DNA from: Arthrobacter pascens
GTDB taxonomy: Bacteria; Actinomycetota; Actinomycetes; Actinomycetales; Micrococcaceae
Assembly (NCBI RefSeq): GCF_017052465.1
Contig: NZ_JAFHKT010000109.1
Location: 1 to 59,593 of the forward strand
Direction of reading: 5' to 3'
Length of the DNA stretch: 59,593 bases
The translations under genes were made by a program, and so were the position numbers. Shown here one piece after another: positions 1 to 8,721 of the stretch. The notes beneath the pieces were generated by a model. The model was not told where the DNA came from. It saw only the letters and a program-made list of their open reading frames with translations, and made no database searches. Each line of letters starts with the position of its first letter. The stretch's first letter is position 1.

Positions 1-234
1 GACGGCCTGGCCCTTGAGGTGGTTGGAGATGGCCCAGACTTTGAGGTTGTACTTCTCCAGCACGGCGAGTTTGGATTCGGCGTAGCCGGGTTCGTCCCAG
101 CGCCAGGCGTCCAGGTGGTCCCCGGACACGGCGATTTCGAGGCCGTCGTAGCCCCAGCCGGAGGCCAGGCGCGCGACTTCCTCGAACGGCAGGTCGGCCC
201 ACTGGCCGGTGAACAGGGTGTACGGGCGGGGCAT
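1..234 (-). CDS. Sugar phosphate isomerase/epimerase, N-terminal part (runs off the window)
   Basis: The first 78 residues of a TIM-barrel sugar phosphate isomerase/epimerase (xylose isomerase-like/AP endonuclease 2 fold) are visible, starting MPRPYTLFTGQWADLP and containing the early barrel strand GYDGLEIAVSGDHLDAW. The start is supported by AAGGAG six bases upstream. The rest of the gene lies beyond base 1. It is the last visible gene of the minus-strand sugar operon and a paralogue in fold, not a duplicate, of the isomerase at 445-1305. Such proteins commonly sit beside Gfo/Idh dehydrogenases in inositol and keto-sugar pathways; the substrate here is unknown. Confidence 0.8.
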   Translation of the reverse strand, partial: MPRPYTLFTGQWADLPFEEVARLASGWGYDGLEIAVSGDHLDAWRWDEPGYAESKLAVLEKYNLKVWAISNHLKGQAV

Positions 235-444
235 GTCAGGCTCCTTCGGCGGGGGAATCGCTCACCGGGACGGTGAGCTGCGGGTGGACGTGTCTGGATC
301 AAAGGTGTCGGTCCGGCTATTGCAAAGCATGCTGCCTTTTCGGATTTCCGTTCTTGAGGCCCGAGGACTGCAGGTCGGGTACGGCCGGGATAATACCGGC
401 GATTGCCGCTGCAGGCCCCGGACCATGTGGTGAGTCCGGGATTC

Positions 445-1305
445 TCAGATGGCTTGGGCTTTCTTCATGCAGTCCCTGACATAGGCGTCGGACGCGCGAA
501 GGTGTTCACCGATTTTTCCGAAGCTCCATCCCTGCGTTCCGTGGCATTTGAGGCTGGTGACGCCTTCATACCCAACCCTGTGCAGCGTTCCCAGCATTAC
601 GGAGTGGTCAAGTGTTCCGTCGGGGCGGGGAAGTTGCTGGTCGGCGGGACCGAAGTTCAGCCCGTCTGTGCCGTGGCGGTAGGCGCGGTCGATGTCCCAG
701 ATGTAGTAGTAGAAGAGCCGTTTGCGTTCGGCGAGGAACGTGATCGCTTCGCTGATGGTGTCCTGCATCACCCACAGGTGCGGGGGGGCGATGCAGACGC
801 CGAGGTAGGGGTCGTCGATGTCGCGGATGAGCCGTTTCATCTGGGCGAGGGTGTCAACGCCTTCGTCCCATCGCTGGTCTTCGTTGGCCCCGGATTCGAA
901 ATCGGCGGCGAACGGGACGGTGAGATGGTTTTCGACCGCGATCCGGACTCCGCGACGTGCTCCTGCTTCGACGATGGGTGGCAGGAAGGTGGAGACGAAG
1001 TCGGGGTAGTTGGCTTCGCAGTCGAAGATGAGGGTGTCGATTCCGAGGTCTGCGGCGAAATCGACACGTTCCAGGATTTCGTCCTGGGTCTTTCCGTAGA
1101 CGGTGAGGCCGCAGGGTTTGATGCCGTATTTTTCCAGCACTCCGAGGATCTTGCCGGGGTCATCTCCCGGGTTGACGTGGTGGGCCAGCGGTGCGGCGGA
1201 GGACCAGAGGTTGACTTCTTTGAAGCCGATGTCGGCAAGGTCGCGGATCGAGTCTTCAAAGCCGTGATCATGGTAGGGGACGAGCTCGGCGGCGTATCTG
1301 AACAT
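445..1305 (-). CDS. Sugar phosphate isomerase/epimerase (TIM barrel)
   Basis: A 286-residue protein of the xylose isomerase-like TIM-barrel family. Recognisable barrel segments include EVNLWSSAAPLAHHV near the N terminus, TLIFDCEANYPDFV and VRIAVENHLTVPF in the middle (acidic residues expected to hold the divalent metal) and GVTSLKCHG near the C terminus. Length is normal for the family (about 270-300). The start is preceded by AAGGAGAG five bases upstream. It follows the zinc dehydrogenase by 30 bases and is probably cotranscribed with it and the ABC transporter. By context it would isomerise, epimerise or cleave a keto-sugar made by the neighbouring dehydrogenases; the specific reaction cannot be read from sequence. 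Confidence 0.85.
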   Translation of the reverse strand: MFRYAAELVPYHDHGFEDSIRDLADIGFKEVNLWSSAAPLAHHVNPGDDPGKILGVLEKYGIKPCGLTVYGKTQDEILERVDFAADLGIDTLIFDCEANYPDFVSTFLPPIVEAGARRGVRIAVENHLTVPFAADFESGANEDQRWDEGVDTLAQMKRLIRDIDDPYLGVCIAPPHLWVMQDTISEAITFLAERKRLFYYYIWDIDRAYRHGTDGLNFGPADQQLPRPDGTLDHSVMLGTLHRVGYEGVTSLKCHGTQGWSFGKIGEHLRASDAYVRDCMKKAQAI

Positions 1306-1335
1306 GGGTTCTCTCCTTCGGAGGGTCTGACGGGT

Positions 1336-2364
1336 TTACCAGACGAAGACGGCTTTTTCGGTTTCGCGCTGGTCGAAGGCGCGGAAGGCTTCCTCGGCCT
1401 GATTGATGGAAAAGTCGTGGCTAATGAGCTTTTCGACCGGAATTTTCTGGTCGATGACGAGGCGCACGATTTCTTCCCAGTCGCTGATGGGGAAGTACCA
1501 GCCGCCGACGACGGTGAGTAGTTTTCTGAGCATCTGGTCGCTTGGATTGATCTGCGTTGCCCGCGACTCACCGACGAACGCGACGGCGCCTAGCTTGGCG
1601 GCGGCGTCCAGGGCCGAGTTCTGCCCGGCGGGATTGCCGGAACAATCAATGCAGACGTCCGCTCCTCGGCCTTGGGTGAGGTTCCGGATCTGCTGAACGG
1701 CGTCGGCTGTTGTGCTGTTGATGACGGCGTCGGCGCCGAGCGAGCTCGCCTGTTCGAGCCGGTGGTCGATGACGTCGACGGCGATGACGCGGGCGCCGAA
1801 GGCTTTGCCGATGAGTACCGCGGCCGATCCCATTGGTCCCATGCCGAAGACGGCGACGGTTTTTCCGCCGGCCACTCCGAGCTGCTTCTGCACGTGGTAC
1901 TGGCTGCCGACCATGTCGGTCATCACCGCCCCGGCGCGGAAGCTGAGTTCGTCAGGGAGCTGAAGACAGTTGCGCTCGGGCAGCACGAAGTAGTCGGCGT
2001 CACCGCCGTGGACGTCGAAACCGAAGCATTTCCACTGGTTGCACAGCATCATGTAGCCGCTGAGGCAGTACTCGCAGAAGCCGCAGCCCAGGGCGAGGTA
2101 GCCGGCGACACGGTCGCCTTCCTTGACGTGGGTCACGGCGTTTCCGACCTTGACGACTTCGCCGGCTGCCTCGTGCCCGGGTATGACCGAACCGTGGCCG
2201 GCACCTTCGCCGCCGACGATCGGGTTGCCGTAGTAGATGCTCATGTCGCTGCGGCAGATCGCGGAGGCACGGGTCCGCACTAACACCTCATGCGGTCCCG
2301 GCTCCGGGACGTCGCGTTCCGCGACGGTGACTCTTTTGTCGCCGGGGAGGATTACTGCTTTCAT
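1336..2364 (-). CDS. Zinc-dependent alcohol/polyol dehydrogenase (MDR superfamily)
   Basis: A 342-residue medium-chain dehydrogenase. The catalytic-zinc segment GHEAAGEVV, the structural-zinc cysteine cluster in GCGFCEYCLSGYMMLC and the nucleotide-binding glycines GMGPMGSAAV are all present, so it should be an active NAD(P)-dependent polyol or alcohol dehydrogenase. An in-frame ATG lies seven codons upstream, right after the preceding stop codon; I chose the inner ATG because GGAGAAG lies five bases before it. It sits between the ABC permease and the TIM-barrel isomerase, which suggests it oxidises the imported sugar or polyol. Sorbitol-, threonine- and idonate-type dehydrogenases share this architecture and cannot be told apart here. 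Confidence 0.88.
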   Translation of the reverse strand: MKAVILPGDKRVTVAERDVPEPGPHEVLVRTRASAICRSDMSIYYGNPIVGGEGAGHGSVIPGHEAAGEVVKVGNAVTHVKEGDRVAGYLALGCGFCEYCLSGYMMLCNQWKCFGFDVHGGDADYFVLPERNCLQLPDELSFRAGAVMTDMVGSQYHVQKQLGVAGGKTVAVFGMGPMGSAAVLIGKAFGARVIAVDVIDHRLEQASSLGADAVINSTTADAVQQIRNLTQGRGADVCIDCSGNPAGQNSALDAAAKLGAVAFVGESRATQINPSDQMLRKLLTVVGGWYFPISDWEEIVRLVIDQKIPVEKLISHDFSINQAEEAFRAFDQRETEKAVFVW

Positions 2365-2385
2365 CGTTTCTTCTCCAATACTCAT

Positions 2386-3246
2386 TTACTTGACTGCACC
2401 GAAGGTGAGGCCAGCGACCATCTGGCGGCGCAGCACGACCATGAGGACCAGGATCGGCGCAACGATCAGGGTCGCGGCGGCGGTGATGTTGCCCCAGTCC
2501 GTGCCGTACATACCGGTGAACTGCTGCAGGCCCACCGGAGCGGTCTTGGCTCCGCTGCGGGTCAGGGACAGGGCGAACAGGAATTCGTTCCAAGACAGGA
2601 CGATGGTCAGTACGGCGGCCGTGGCGACGGACGGCACGAGGAGGGGCCAGATGATCCGGCGGAGGACCTCCCATGTTGAGGCGCCGTCGACCATCGCTGC
2701 TTCCTGGATCTCATAGGGCAGCTGCAGGATTGAGCTGCGCAGGATCCAGACAACGATGGGCAGGTTGAAGGCAGCGTACGGGATGATCAGGGCCGGGTAG
2801 CTGTCCATGAGCCCGAGCTTGCCGGCGAAGACGAAGACCGGGATGACGGCGACGATGGGTGGAAACATGTAGGTCGACAGGATCCAGGATGAGAGTCCCT
2901 TGCGGGCCCGGAAATCCCTCATGGTCAGGGCGTAGGCGGCCGGCACCCCCACGATGATGGCCAGTGCGGTGGCACCGAGGCTGACCACTGCACTGTTGGT
3001 GAGCAGCTGACCGAAGCTTTCGGATTTGCCGCCGCCGGCTGAGAGCACGGAGGCGTAATTATCCAGGGTCGGCTGGAAGAACCAGGCCGGGGGGATCTGG
3101 TTGGCGATCCCGGCTGGCTTGATGGACGTGATGAACATGAACAGCAGCGGCACGAGGCCGACAAGGAGCCATGCCCACAGAAAGGTGCGTCCGATGATGA
3201 CGCGTGCCACGGCGCGGCCGCGGCTGATTGATGATGTCGTTGTCAT
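2386..3246 (-). CDS. Carbohydrate ABC transporter permease (MalG type)
   Basis: A 286-residue inner-membrane permease of the binding-protein-dependent sugar importers (CUT1, MalG-like). Six predicted membrane spans are recognisable, starting with FLWAWLLVGLVPLLFMF, and the cytoplasmic EAA loop reads EAAMVDGASTWEVLRRI, the site that docks the ATPase. Its start overlaps the stop of the upstream permease gene by one base (TAATG), so the two are translationally coupled. With the permease at 3246-4226 and the binding protein at 4266-5693 it forms the transmembrane part of one importer. No ATPase gene is in the window, as is common for CUT1 systems that share one MsmX/UgpC-type ATPase. Confidence 0.92.
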   Translation of the reverse strand: MTTTSSISRGRAVARVIIGRTFLWAWLLVGLVPLLFMFITSIKPAGIANQIPPAWFFQPTLDNYASVLSAGGGKSESFGQLLTNSAVVSLGATALAIIVGVPAAYALTMRDFRARKGLSSWILSTYMFPPIVAVIPVFVFAGKLGLMDSYPALIIPYAAFNLPIVVWILRSSILQLPYEIQEAAMVDGASTWEVLRRIIWPLLVPSVATAAVLTIVLSWNEFLFALSLTRSGAKTAPVGLQQFTGMYGTDWGNITAAATLIVAPILVLMVVLRRQMVAGLTFGAVK

Positions 3247-4226
3247 TACATTTCCTCGGGGTCTGCTCGGCGGCCGATGATGCGCAGCATGAAGGGGATA
3301 AGGAGCGAGAGGATGATCAGGAAGACCACGCCCAGGGCACAGGCGAGACCGACGTTGAAGCTTTGAAGGCCGACACGGAATATGCCCAGGTTGATTATTT
3401 CGGTGGATTCACCGGGGCCGCCGCCGGTGAGGATCTTGAAGGAATCGAAGGTTTTGAAGGCCTGGATGGTCCGCAGCACGGCCGCGATGGCAATGAACGG
3501 CACCATTGCCGGGAAGGTGATGTGCCGGAACATCTGCCATGGGGTGGCTCCGTCGACCATCGCTGCTTCCCGGGGTTCCCCCGGCAGGGACTGAAGCCCG
3601 GCCATCAGGATCAGGGCGACGAACGGGGTCCACTGCCACATGTCGAGAATGACCAGGACGATCCACGCGGATGTCGGATCACCGAGCAGGTCGATGCCTT
3701 TGGGAAATCCGAAGACGCCGAGGTAGTAGCCTACCCATCCGTAGTTAGGGTTCAGCAGTTGCTTGAACACCATGGCCGCAACCGCAGGGGTGACGGCGAA
3801 CGGCAGCAGCATGAGCGCGGCCCCGACTTTGTTGGCGCGGGTCTGGGCCGCGAGCGGGAGTGCCAGGGCGAAGCCCAGGATCATCTCCAGGATCACCGCG
3901 ACCGCGACGAAGCCGAAAGTGATCAGGAATGCGTGCTGGACCGAGGCGTTGGTGACCACCGTGATGAAGTTGTCCAGTCCGACGAATTTGCCCACGCCCC
4001 CGAGGATTTTGTCGTTGCGGAAGGCCGAGTAGAAAATAAATATGGCCGGGGCCACCGTCATCAGCAGCAGGACAAACATGGCCGGGGCCATGTAGGCCCA
4101 CGGGGTTGAACGTTTTTTCCAGGTCAGCGGCTTCCTGCGCTGCGGGCCGGCCGTGGAACGGCTGGCCGCGCGGTGGGAAGCGTCAACCGTCAAAGTCGCA
4201 TCCAATGGTGCGGCGGTTGCTTTCAT
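3246..4226 (-). CDS. Sugar ABC transporter permease (MalF/UgpA type)
   Basis: A 326-residue permease with about six membrane spans; a basic cytoplasmic N terminus (RKPLTWKKRSTPW) precedes the first span. The EAA motif REAAMVDGATPWQMFRHI that contacts the ATPase is present. AAGGAG lies eight bases upstream of the start. It is the partner of the MalG-type permease that follows and would form a heterodimeric channel for a carbohydrate delivered by the lipoprotein encoded just upstream. The substrate is not deducible; the neighbouring oxidoreductases and isomerases suggest a polyol, cyclitol or glycoside. Confidence 0.92.
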   Translation of the reverse strand: MKATAAPLDATLTVDASHRAASRSTAGPQRRKPLTWKKRSTPWAYMAPAMFVLLLMTVAPAIFIFYSAFRNDKILGGVGKFVGLDNFITVVTNASVQHAFLITFGFVAVAVILEMILGFALALPLAAQTRANKVGAALMLLPFAVTPAVAAMVFKQLLNPNYGWVGYYLGVFGFPKGIDLLGDPTSAWIVLVILDMWQWTPFVALILMAGLQSLPGEPREAAMVDGATPWQMFRHITFPAMVPFIAIAAVLRTIQAFKTFDSFKILTGGGPGESTEIINLGIFRVGLQSFNVGLACALGVVFLIILSLLIPFMLRIIGRRADPEEM

Positions 4227-4265
4227 AGTCGATACTCCTTGGGCGACCTTGAACGGTCCGATGGG

Positions 4266-5693
4266 TTAGTAGCCGGCCGATTTAAGGAGGGCCGAGACCT
4301 TCTCCGACGCGGACTTGAGTGCATCCGATGGCGAGGAAGCACCGGTTGCGGCGTTGTTCACTGCGACGGCCACCTCGTGGCTGACTTCGGTGTAGTTGGT
4401 CAACCGGGCACGGCCAACGCCTACTGCGAGGGATTTTCCGAGGGTGTCGTAGAAGGGTGCGAGGGGGTTATCGTTCTTGATTTCGGCAAAGACGGAGGTC
4501 CGGCTGGGGTGAAGGGACTTGGCGGTCATCGTCGTTTGCTGCTCTGCGGCGGTCAGCCAGCTGATCCCTTGGTAGGCCCATTCCTTGTTCTTGGAATTCT
4601 TGTTGACGCTCAGCATCCAGGTCCCGAAGTGGGGTCCGGCGGCTTTCGCGCTGGGCACCGGGGCATAGCCGATGGTGCCTCCCTTGACGTTGTCACCGAG
4701 CTTGAGGTCGTGGTAGTTGATCGTCATCGCGGTCAGTCCGCTGCCGAACGATTCGGCGGTTGTACCCCAATCCGCTGACGCGCTGCCCGGGGGGACATGT
4801 CCGCTTTGCGCCAGCTTGGCGTAGTAATCCAGCGCTTGGACTCCTTCGGGCGTGTCGAACGTGGGCTTGCCGTTCTCGTCCGCCAAGGTCCCGTCCCCGC
4901 CCTGGGAGGCGAGCAGGGTCTTGAAGTCATCGGTGGCCCAGTCGCCGACACCCGCCATGACCGTGGTGCCGTAGAGCTTCTTGTCCGGCTGGGTAAAGAA
5001 CTCCGCCACTTGGGCATAGTCGTCCCAGGTCTTCGGGACCGTGAGGTCCTTACCGTACTTGGCCTTGAAATTCGCCTTCTGGGCCGGGTCGTTGAACAGG
5101 TCGCTGCGGTACGCCATGACAGCCACATTCGACTGGATCGGCATCCCGTACACGTCGAATCCCGCGTTCTTGATCGCGGATACGTCGGGCTTGGCCGTGG
5201 GATCCGGGTAGCGCTTGATCGGAGAATCAGCGTTGTAGACGGTCGTGTCATAGAACACCTTGGGGATGAAGTCACCCACGTTGGACTGCGGGCCGTCAGG
5301 GTTCAGGGCCCCGTTCTCGAGGTACTGGCTCAGGGGCTCGAGGTTCTGCACCAGGGCCGGCGCCCACGGAGTGTCGACGACGACGATGTCGTAGTAGCTG
5401 CTGCTGGAAGCGAACTCGGAGAAGACCTTCTGCTGCAACGCGTCGTACGGCTGGTTGTCGATCTTCAAGTCGATGCCGAACTTTTCCTTGAACTCCGGCA
5501 CAAGCGACGCGACGGCGGCGCTGTTGGCTTCATCGGTGGTGTAGAGCATCCGCAGCTCTGCCGGTTTGGCCGCCGCGGTACTGGGTACTGATGACCCGCC
5601 CGTGCATGCGGTTGCCAACAGGGTTACGGTGAGCGCGGCTCCCAAGCCCGCTACGATGCGTGACCGCTTGACGCGATCGAGAGATCGGATCAT
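4266..5693 (-). CDS. Extracellular solute-binding lipoprotein of a sugar ABC transporter
   Basis: A 475-residue family 1 solute-binding protein. The N terminus MIRSLDRVKRSRI is basic, followed by a hydrophobic signal segment ending in the lipobox LLATAC, so the mature protein should be lipid-anchored at Cys and face outward. Internal features such as TMLYTTDEA-like N-lobe and the C-terminal PLAPFYDTLGKSLAVG stretch fit the MalE-like class. A longer frame reaches 5726, but the inner ATG has AAGGAAGG seven bases upstream and places the signal peptide correctly. It is the first transporter gene and gives the system its substrate specificity, which is unknown. Confidence 0.9.
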   Translation of the reverse strand: MIRSLDRVKRSRIVAGLGAALTVTLLATACTGGSSVPSTAAAKPAELRMLYTTDEANSAAVASLVPEFKEKFGIDLKIDNQPYDALQQKVFSEFASSSSYYDIVVVDTPWAPALVQNLEPLSQYLENGALNPDGPQSNVGDFIPKVFYDTTVYNADSPIKRYPDPTAKPDVSAIKNAGFDVYGMPIQSNVAVMAYRSDLFNDPAQKANFKAKYGKDLTVPKTWDDYAQVAEFFTQPDKKLYGTTVMAGVGDWATDDFKTLLASQGGDGTLADENGKPTFDTPEGVQALDYYAKLAQSGHVPPGSASADWGTTAESFGSGLTAMTINYHDLKLGDNVKGGTIGYAPVPSAKAAGPHFGTWMLSVNKNSKNKEWAYQGISWLTAAEQQTTMTAKSLHPSRTSVFAEIKNDNPLAPFYDTLGKSLAVGVGRARLTNYTEVSHEVAVAVNNAATGASSPSDALKSASEKVSALLKSAGY

Positions 5694-5754
5694 CCTACTG
5701 CCTTCCTTATGCCTTGGGCGCCCCATGCGCCGAGGCAGACTTGGATAGTTTTCA

Positions 5755-6888
5755 TTACTGCACTCCTTCTAGTTCTTTTACGTCTGGGACGTCGACCCAC
5801 TCGCCGCCCCTGCTGGATTCGATGATGCTTTCGGTGAGGACAGCGGACCTGAGGCCGTCCCGAAAGGTGGGCAAGCCATCACGGAGGTCTCCGTCGATTG
5901 CGGCGTAGGTATCGGCGACAAATGCGTTGAAGGCATCCTGATAACCCTGCGGATGCCCTGCCGGTAGAACACTGAGCCGTGCCGCTTCGGGGCTAAGCGC
6001 GTCCGAGTCGCGGACAAGCAACTGGGAACCGGCCCGTTTGCCAAGCCACAACGTCTCTGGCGCTTCCTGGTCGAACTGGAGGGTGCTCTCAGAACCAGAA
6101 ATCTCGAACATCAGGCGGTTCTTCCGCCCGGGCGCAACCTGGCTGACCAGGAGGTTTCCCACGGTGCCGTTCTCAGTCGCGAATACGGCCGCAGCGAGGT
6201 CCTCGGTCTGGACGTCGGTGTGGTTTGCCCGGGCGGAAAAGAGAGTGCGGCTCAGGGCCCCGACCTGTGTTATCCGTTCCCCGCTCACGAACTCGAGGAG
6301 GTCGCACAGGTGGGAGCCGATGTCGGCGAACGCGCGTGACGGTCCTCCGAGACCGGCATCCACCCGCCAGTTGTCGTCGTCCCGGGACAGCAGCCAGTCC
6401 TGAAGATAGGACCCTTGGATGGTGGAGATCCGTCCCGTTTGGCCGGATGCAATGCGTTCCCGGGCTTCCCGGACCATCGGGTGGAACCGGTAGATGAAGG
6501 GAACGGTCGCGACCGTCCCGGCTGTAGCCGCCAGCTCCACCAGATGGGCGGCATCCCGCGCGTTGGTAGCCAGAGGCTTCTCGCAGACAACGTGTTTGCC
6601 TGCCTTCAGCGCCGCCTCGGCCAGTGCGGCGTGCGTGGCGTTCGGGGTGCACACGTGGATGACGTCGATCATGTCGTCCTCGACGAGGTCCTGGGCGGAG
6701 GCGTAAGCCTGCTCGACGCCCAAGCGGTCTTTGGCGCGGGCGGCACTGGCAGGGCTCGAGGATGCGATGCCGGCGATTTGCGCCCCGGCAGCACGGGCGG
6801 CTCGGCTATGCACCTCGGCCATGAACCCGGCACCGACGAACCCGGCCCGTAACCGGGTAGGGGCTGTCGTGGTTCTGTTGTTTTCCAT
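5755..6888 (-). CDS. Gfo/Idh/MocA family oxidoreductase
   Basis: A 377-residue NAD(P)-dependent sugar dehydrogenase. The Rossmann motif GFVGAGFMAEVHSR opens the protein, the catalytic lysine motif CEKPLATN follows at about residue 105, and the second domain is the alpha/beta Gfo/Idh C-terminal fold. Family members oxidise a ring hydroxyl of inositols, glucosides or sugar acids to a keto group. It is the promoter-proximal gene of the minus-strand operon and divergent from the ROK regulator. I see no strong ribosome site before the chosen ATG, so the start could be a few codons further in (the Rossmann strand begins at residue 15). Confidence 0.88.
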   Translation of the reverse strand: MENNRTTTAPTRLRAGFVGAGFMAEVHSRAARAAGAQIAGIASSSPASAARAKDRLGVEQAYASAQDLVEDDMIDVIHVCTPNATHAALAEAALKAGKHVVCEKPLATNARDAAHLVELAATAGTVATVPFIYRFHPMVREARERIASGQTGRISTIQGSYLQDWLLSRDDDNWRVDAGLGGPSRAFADIGSHLCDLLEFVSGERITQVGALSRTLFSARANHTDVQTEDLAAAVFATENGTVGNLLVSQVAPGRKNRLMFEISGSESTLQFDQEAPETLWLGKRAGSQLLVRDSDALSPEAARLSVLPAGHPQGYQDAFNAFVADTYAAIDGDLRDGLPTFRDGLRSAVLTESIIESSRGGEWVDVPDVKELEGVQ

Positions 6889-6933
6889 GCCGAAACAGTG
6901 ACATGCAGCACGTGGCTTTCGTCAGTCAATCAG

Positions 6934-6952
6934 CAAAAGTCTGCACCTTTTG
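6934..6952. promoter_or_regulatory. Inverted repeat in the divergent Gfo/Idh-ROK promoter region
   Basis: CAAAAG and CTTTTG are separated by seven bases, giving a dyad 46 bases before the Gfo/Idh start and about 190 before the ROK gene. Position and symmetry make it a candidate operator for the ROK repressor, but there is only one copy and no independent support. Confidence 0.3.
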
Positions 6953-7140
6953 ACGCTCTTGAGGACGGTTTGCCTACCGAAGCTGCACTTTGTGATGCTG
7001 TGGGCCTCGGCGAGTGGACGGGAGTGAGTGGGCACCTTGACACTGAGTGGAGACGAGGCCCCCTCGGGGTCCTGTGAGCCTGAGGCGTTCAAGTCCTCAG
7101 TCTCACTATTCACCTCTTTCGAGCCCCGAAATGGAGAGAC

Positions 7141-8379
7141 ATGGACAACGGCGGTCCCGGCGAACTTTTGCGCATCCTGCGGGACGGACGCCCGCGAACC
7201 AGGGCAGACCTTGCCGGAATAACGGGCTTGGGTCGAGCTGCCATCAGTTCTCGCCTTGAGCCGCTCCTAAAACTGGGGCTAGTTGTACCCGTGTCAGATG
7301 CGGCTTCCACCGGAGGCCGCCCGTCGGCGCGACTAGCCTTCAATCCCGGTGCAAGGCTGGTCGCTGCCGCTGACGTCGGCGCCACACACGCGACCGTGGC
7401 TCTCACGGACCTGTCGGGAAGGATTGTCCGGGAAACCACTGAACGACTTGAGATTTCGTGCGGTCCGGAAGCTGTTCTGGACTGGCTGGCGATGACTCTG
7501 CAGGGTCATTTGGAAACGAAGAAGCGTCCGGCAACGGACATCATCGCTGTCGGGATCGGGCTGCCCGGTCCGGTAGAACACTCCACGGGAAAGCCGACGA
7601 GCCCTCCGATCATGCCGGGGTGGGACGGATTCGATGTTCCCGCTTATGTTCAGCAGACCTTTGACGTTCCCGTACTCGTCGATAACGATGTCAATCTCAT
7701 GGCCCTCGGTGAGCGGGCGACCCGCTGGCCCAATGAGGACAACATGATCTTCCTCAAAGTCGCCACCGGCATCGGCTCCGGGGTTGTTAGTGGAGGAATA
7801 TTGCAGCGAGGCGCGGCAGGAGTAGCTGGAGACGTTGGCCATATTGCTGTTTCCAGGGCGGCAGGAATTCAATGCCGCTGTGGAAAGACCGCCTGCTTGG
7901 AGGCCATTGCAGGCGCTCCGGCCGTCGCCGCGCAGCTCCGCGAAAATGGACTCGAAGCCACCACAGGAAACGACGTCGTCTCGCTCGTCCGTTCGGGCGA
8001 TTTGGCTGCCATTCAGGCCGTTCGGCAGGCTGGTCGCGACATCGGGGAAATGCTCAACATGTGCGTGAGCTTCATCAACCCCTCACTGATTGTCGTGGGC
8101 GGATCGCTTGCACAATCCGGAGAACATCTGATCGCCGGGATCCGAGAAACGGTCTATGCGCGCTCAACGCCGTTGGCGACCCAGCACCTGAATATCACTC
8201 AATCCGCAACCGGCCCGGAAGCTGGAGTCGTCGGGGCCAGCATCTTGGCCGTCGAATATGCCCTCGCCCCTCAACGAGTCAATGATTTCGCGACCAGGCT
8301 GCACCCCGGCGGACACCAAAATACCGGTGATCTGCAGAACGTGGAACTCATCGCCCAAAGTTCCCCGACCGCTCCGTGA
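7141..8379 (+). CDS. ROK family transcriptional repressor
   Basis: A 412-residue ROK regulator with an N-terminal winged helix (RTRADLAGITGLGRAAISSR as the recognition region) and a C-terminal sugar-kinase-like domain. The ROK zinc motif reads CRCGKTACLE, and the glycine-rich phosphate region includes VGIGLPGPVEHSTG. The DNA-binding extension makes it a regulator (NagC/XylR/Mlc type) rather than a kinase. GGAGAG lies upstream of the ATG. It is transcribed away from the ABC sugar operon and most likely represses that operon until the imported sugar or a derivative binds. Confidence 0.9.
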   Translation: MDNGGPGELLRILRDGRPRTRADLAGITGLGRAAISSRLEPLLKLGLVVPVSDAASTGGRPSARLAFNPGARLVAAADVGATHATVALTDLSGRIVRETTERLEISCGPEAVLDWLAMTLQGHLETKKRPATDIIAVGIGLPGPVEHSTGKPTSPPIMPGWDGFDVPAYVQQTFDVPVLVDNDVNLMALGERATRWPNEDNMIFLKVATGIGSGVVSGGILQRGAAGVAGDVGHIAVSRAAGIQCRCGKTACLEAIAGAPAVAAQLRENGLEATTGNDVVSLVRSGDLAAIQAVRQAGRDIGEMLNMCVSFINPSLIVVGGSLAQSGEHLIAGIRETVYARSTPLATQHLNITQSATGPEAGVVGASILAVEYALAPQRVNDFATRLHPGGHQNTGDLQNVELIAQSSPTAP

Positions 8380-8721
8380 CGCCGTGGCCAAACAATTGCA
8401 CCCCGCATTTCCTCGACCACGTCTCCAAACGGAGATGTCGAAGAAGGGCACGCCAAGGTGTGGAGTGCGCGATAGCGTCGTTTCTCCGCGCCCGTGCCCT
8501 ATCCAACGGCATGTCATCCAAGCCAAAGCGGTGGCCCATACCGGTCGTGTCGGGCGCCGGCACTAAAGCCATAGACGCACCAAACAAAACGTACGCAGGT
8601 AAAATACACCTAACAGCTGAGGTCCTTCTGGTCAGTCCTATGAGCCACCGTAACCGCTTCCTCAGACGTCGTGGCCACCCCAGGACCGCCAGAAAGGTTC
8701 AGCTGTGTAAAGGAGGATGGC
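8380..8721. other. Intergenic stretch without a recognisable gene
   Basis: Between the ROK gene and the AraC-type gene no reading frame resembles a known family and no strong hairpin is seen. An A-rich patch near 8585-8610 could hold the AraC gene promoter, but no clear -35/-10 pair was found. Confidence 0.4.

Noticed and set aside
403..1521. Long plus-strand frame of 372 codons
   Set aside because: It lies antisense to the isomerase and dehydrogenase genes, which have clear motifs. Its translation has no family features and is a product of high GC.
445..5693. C-glycoside deglycosidase system
   Set aside because: The TIM-barrel plus Gfo/Idh combination fits, but no small beta-subunit gene is visible in the cluster, so the assignment is not supported.
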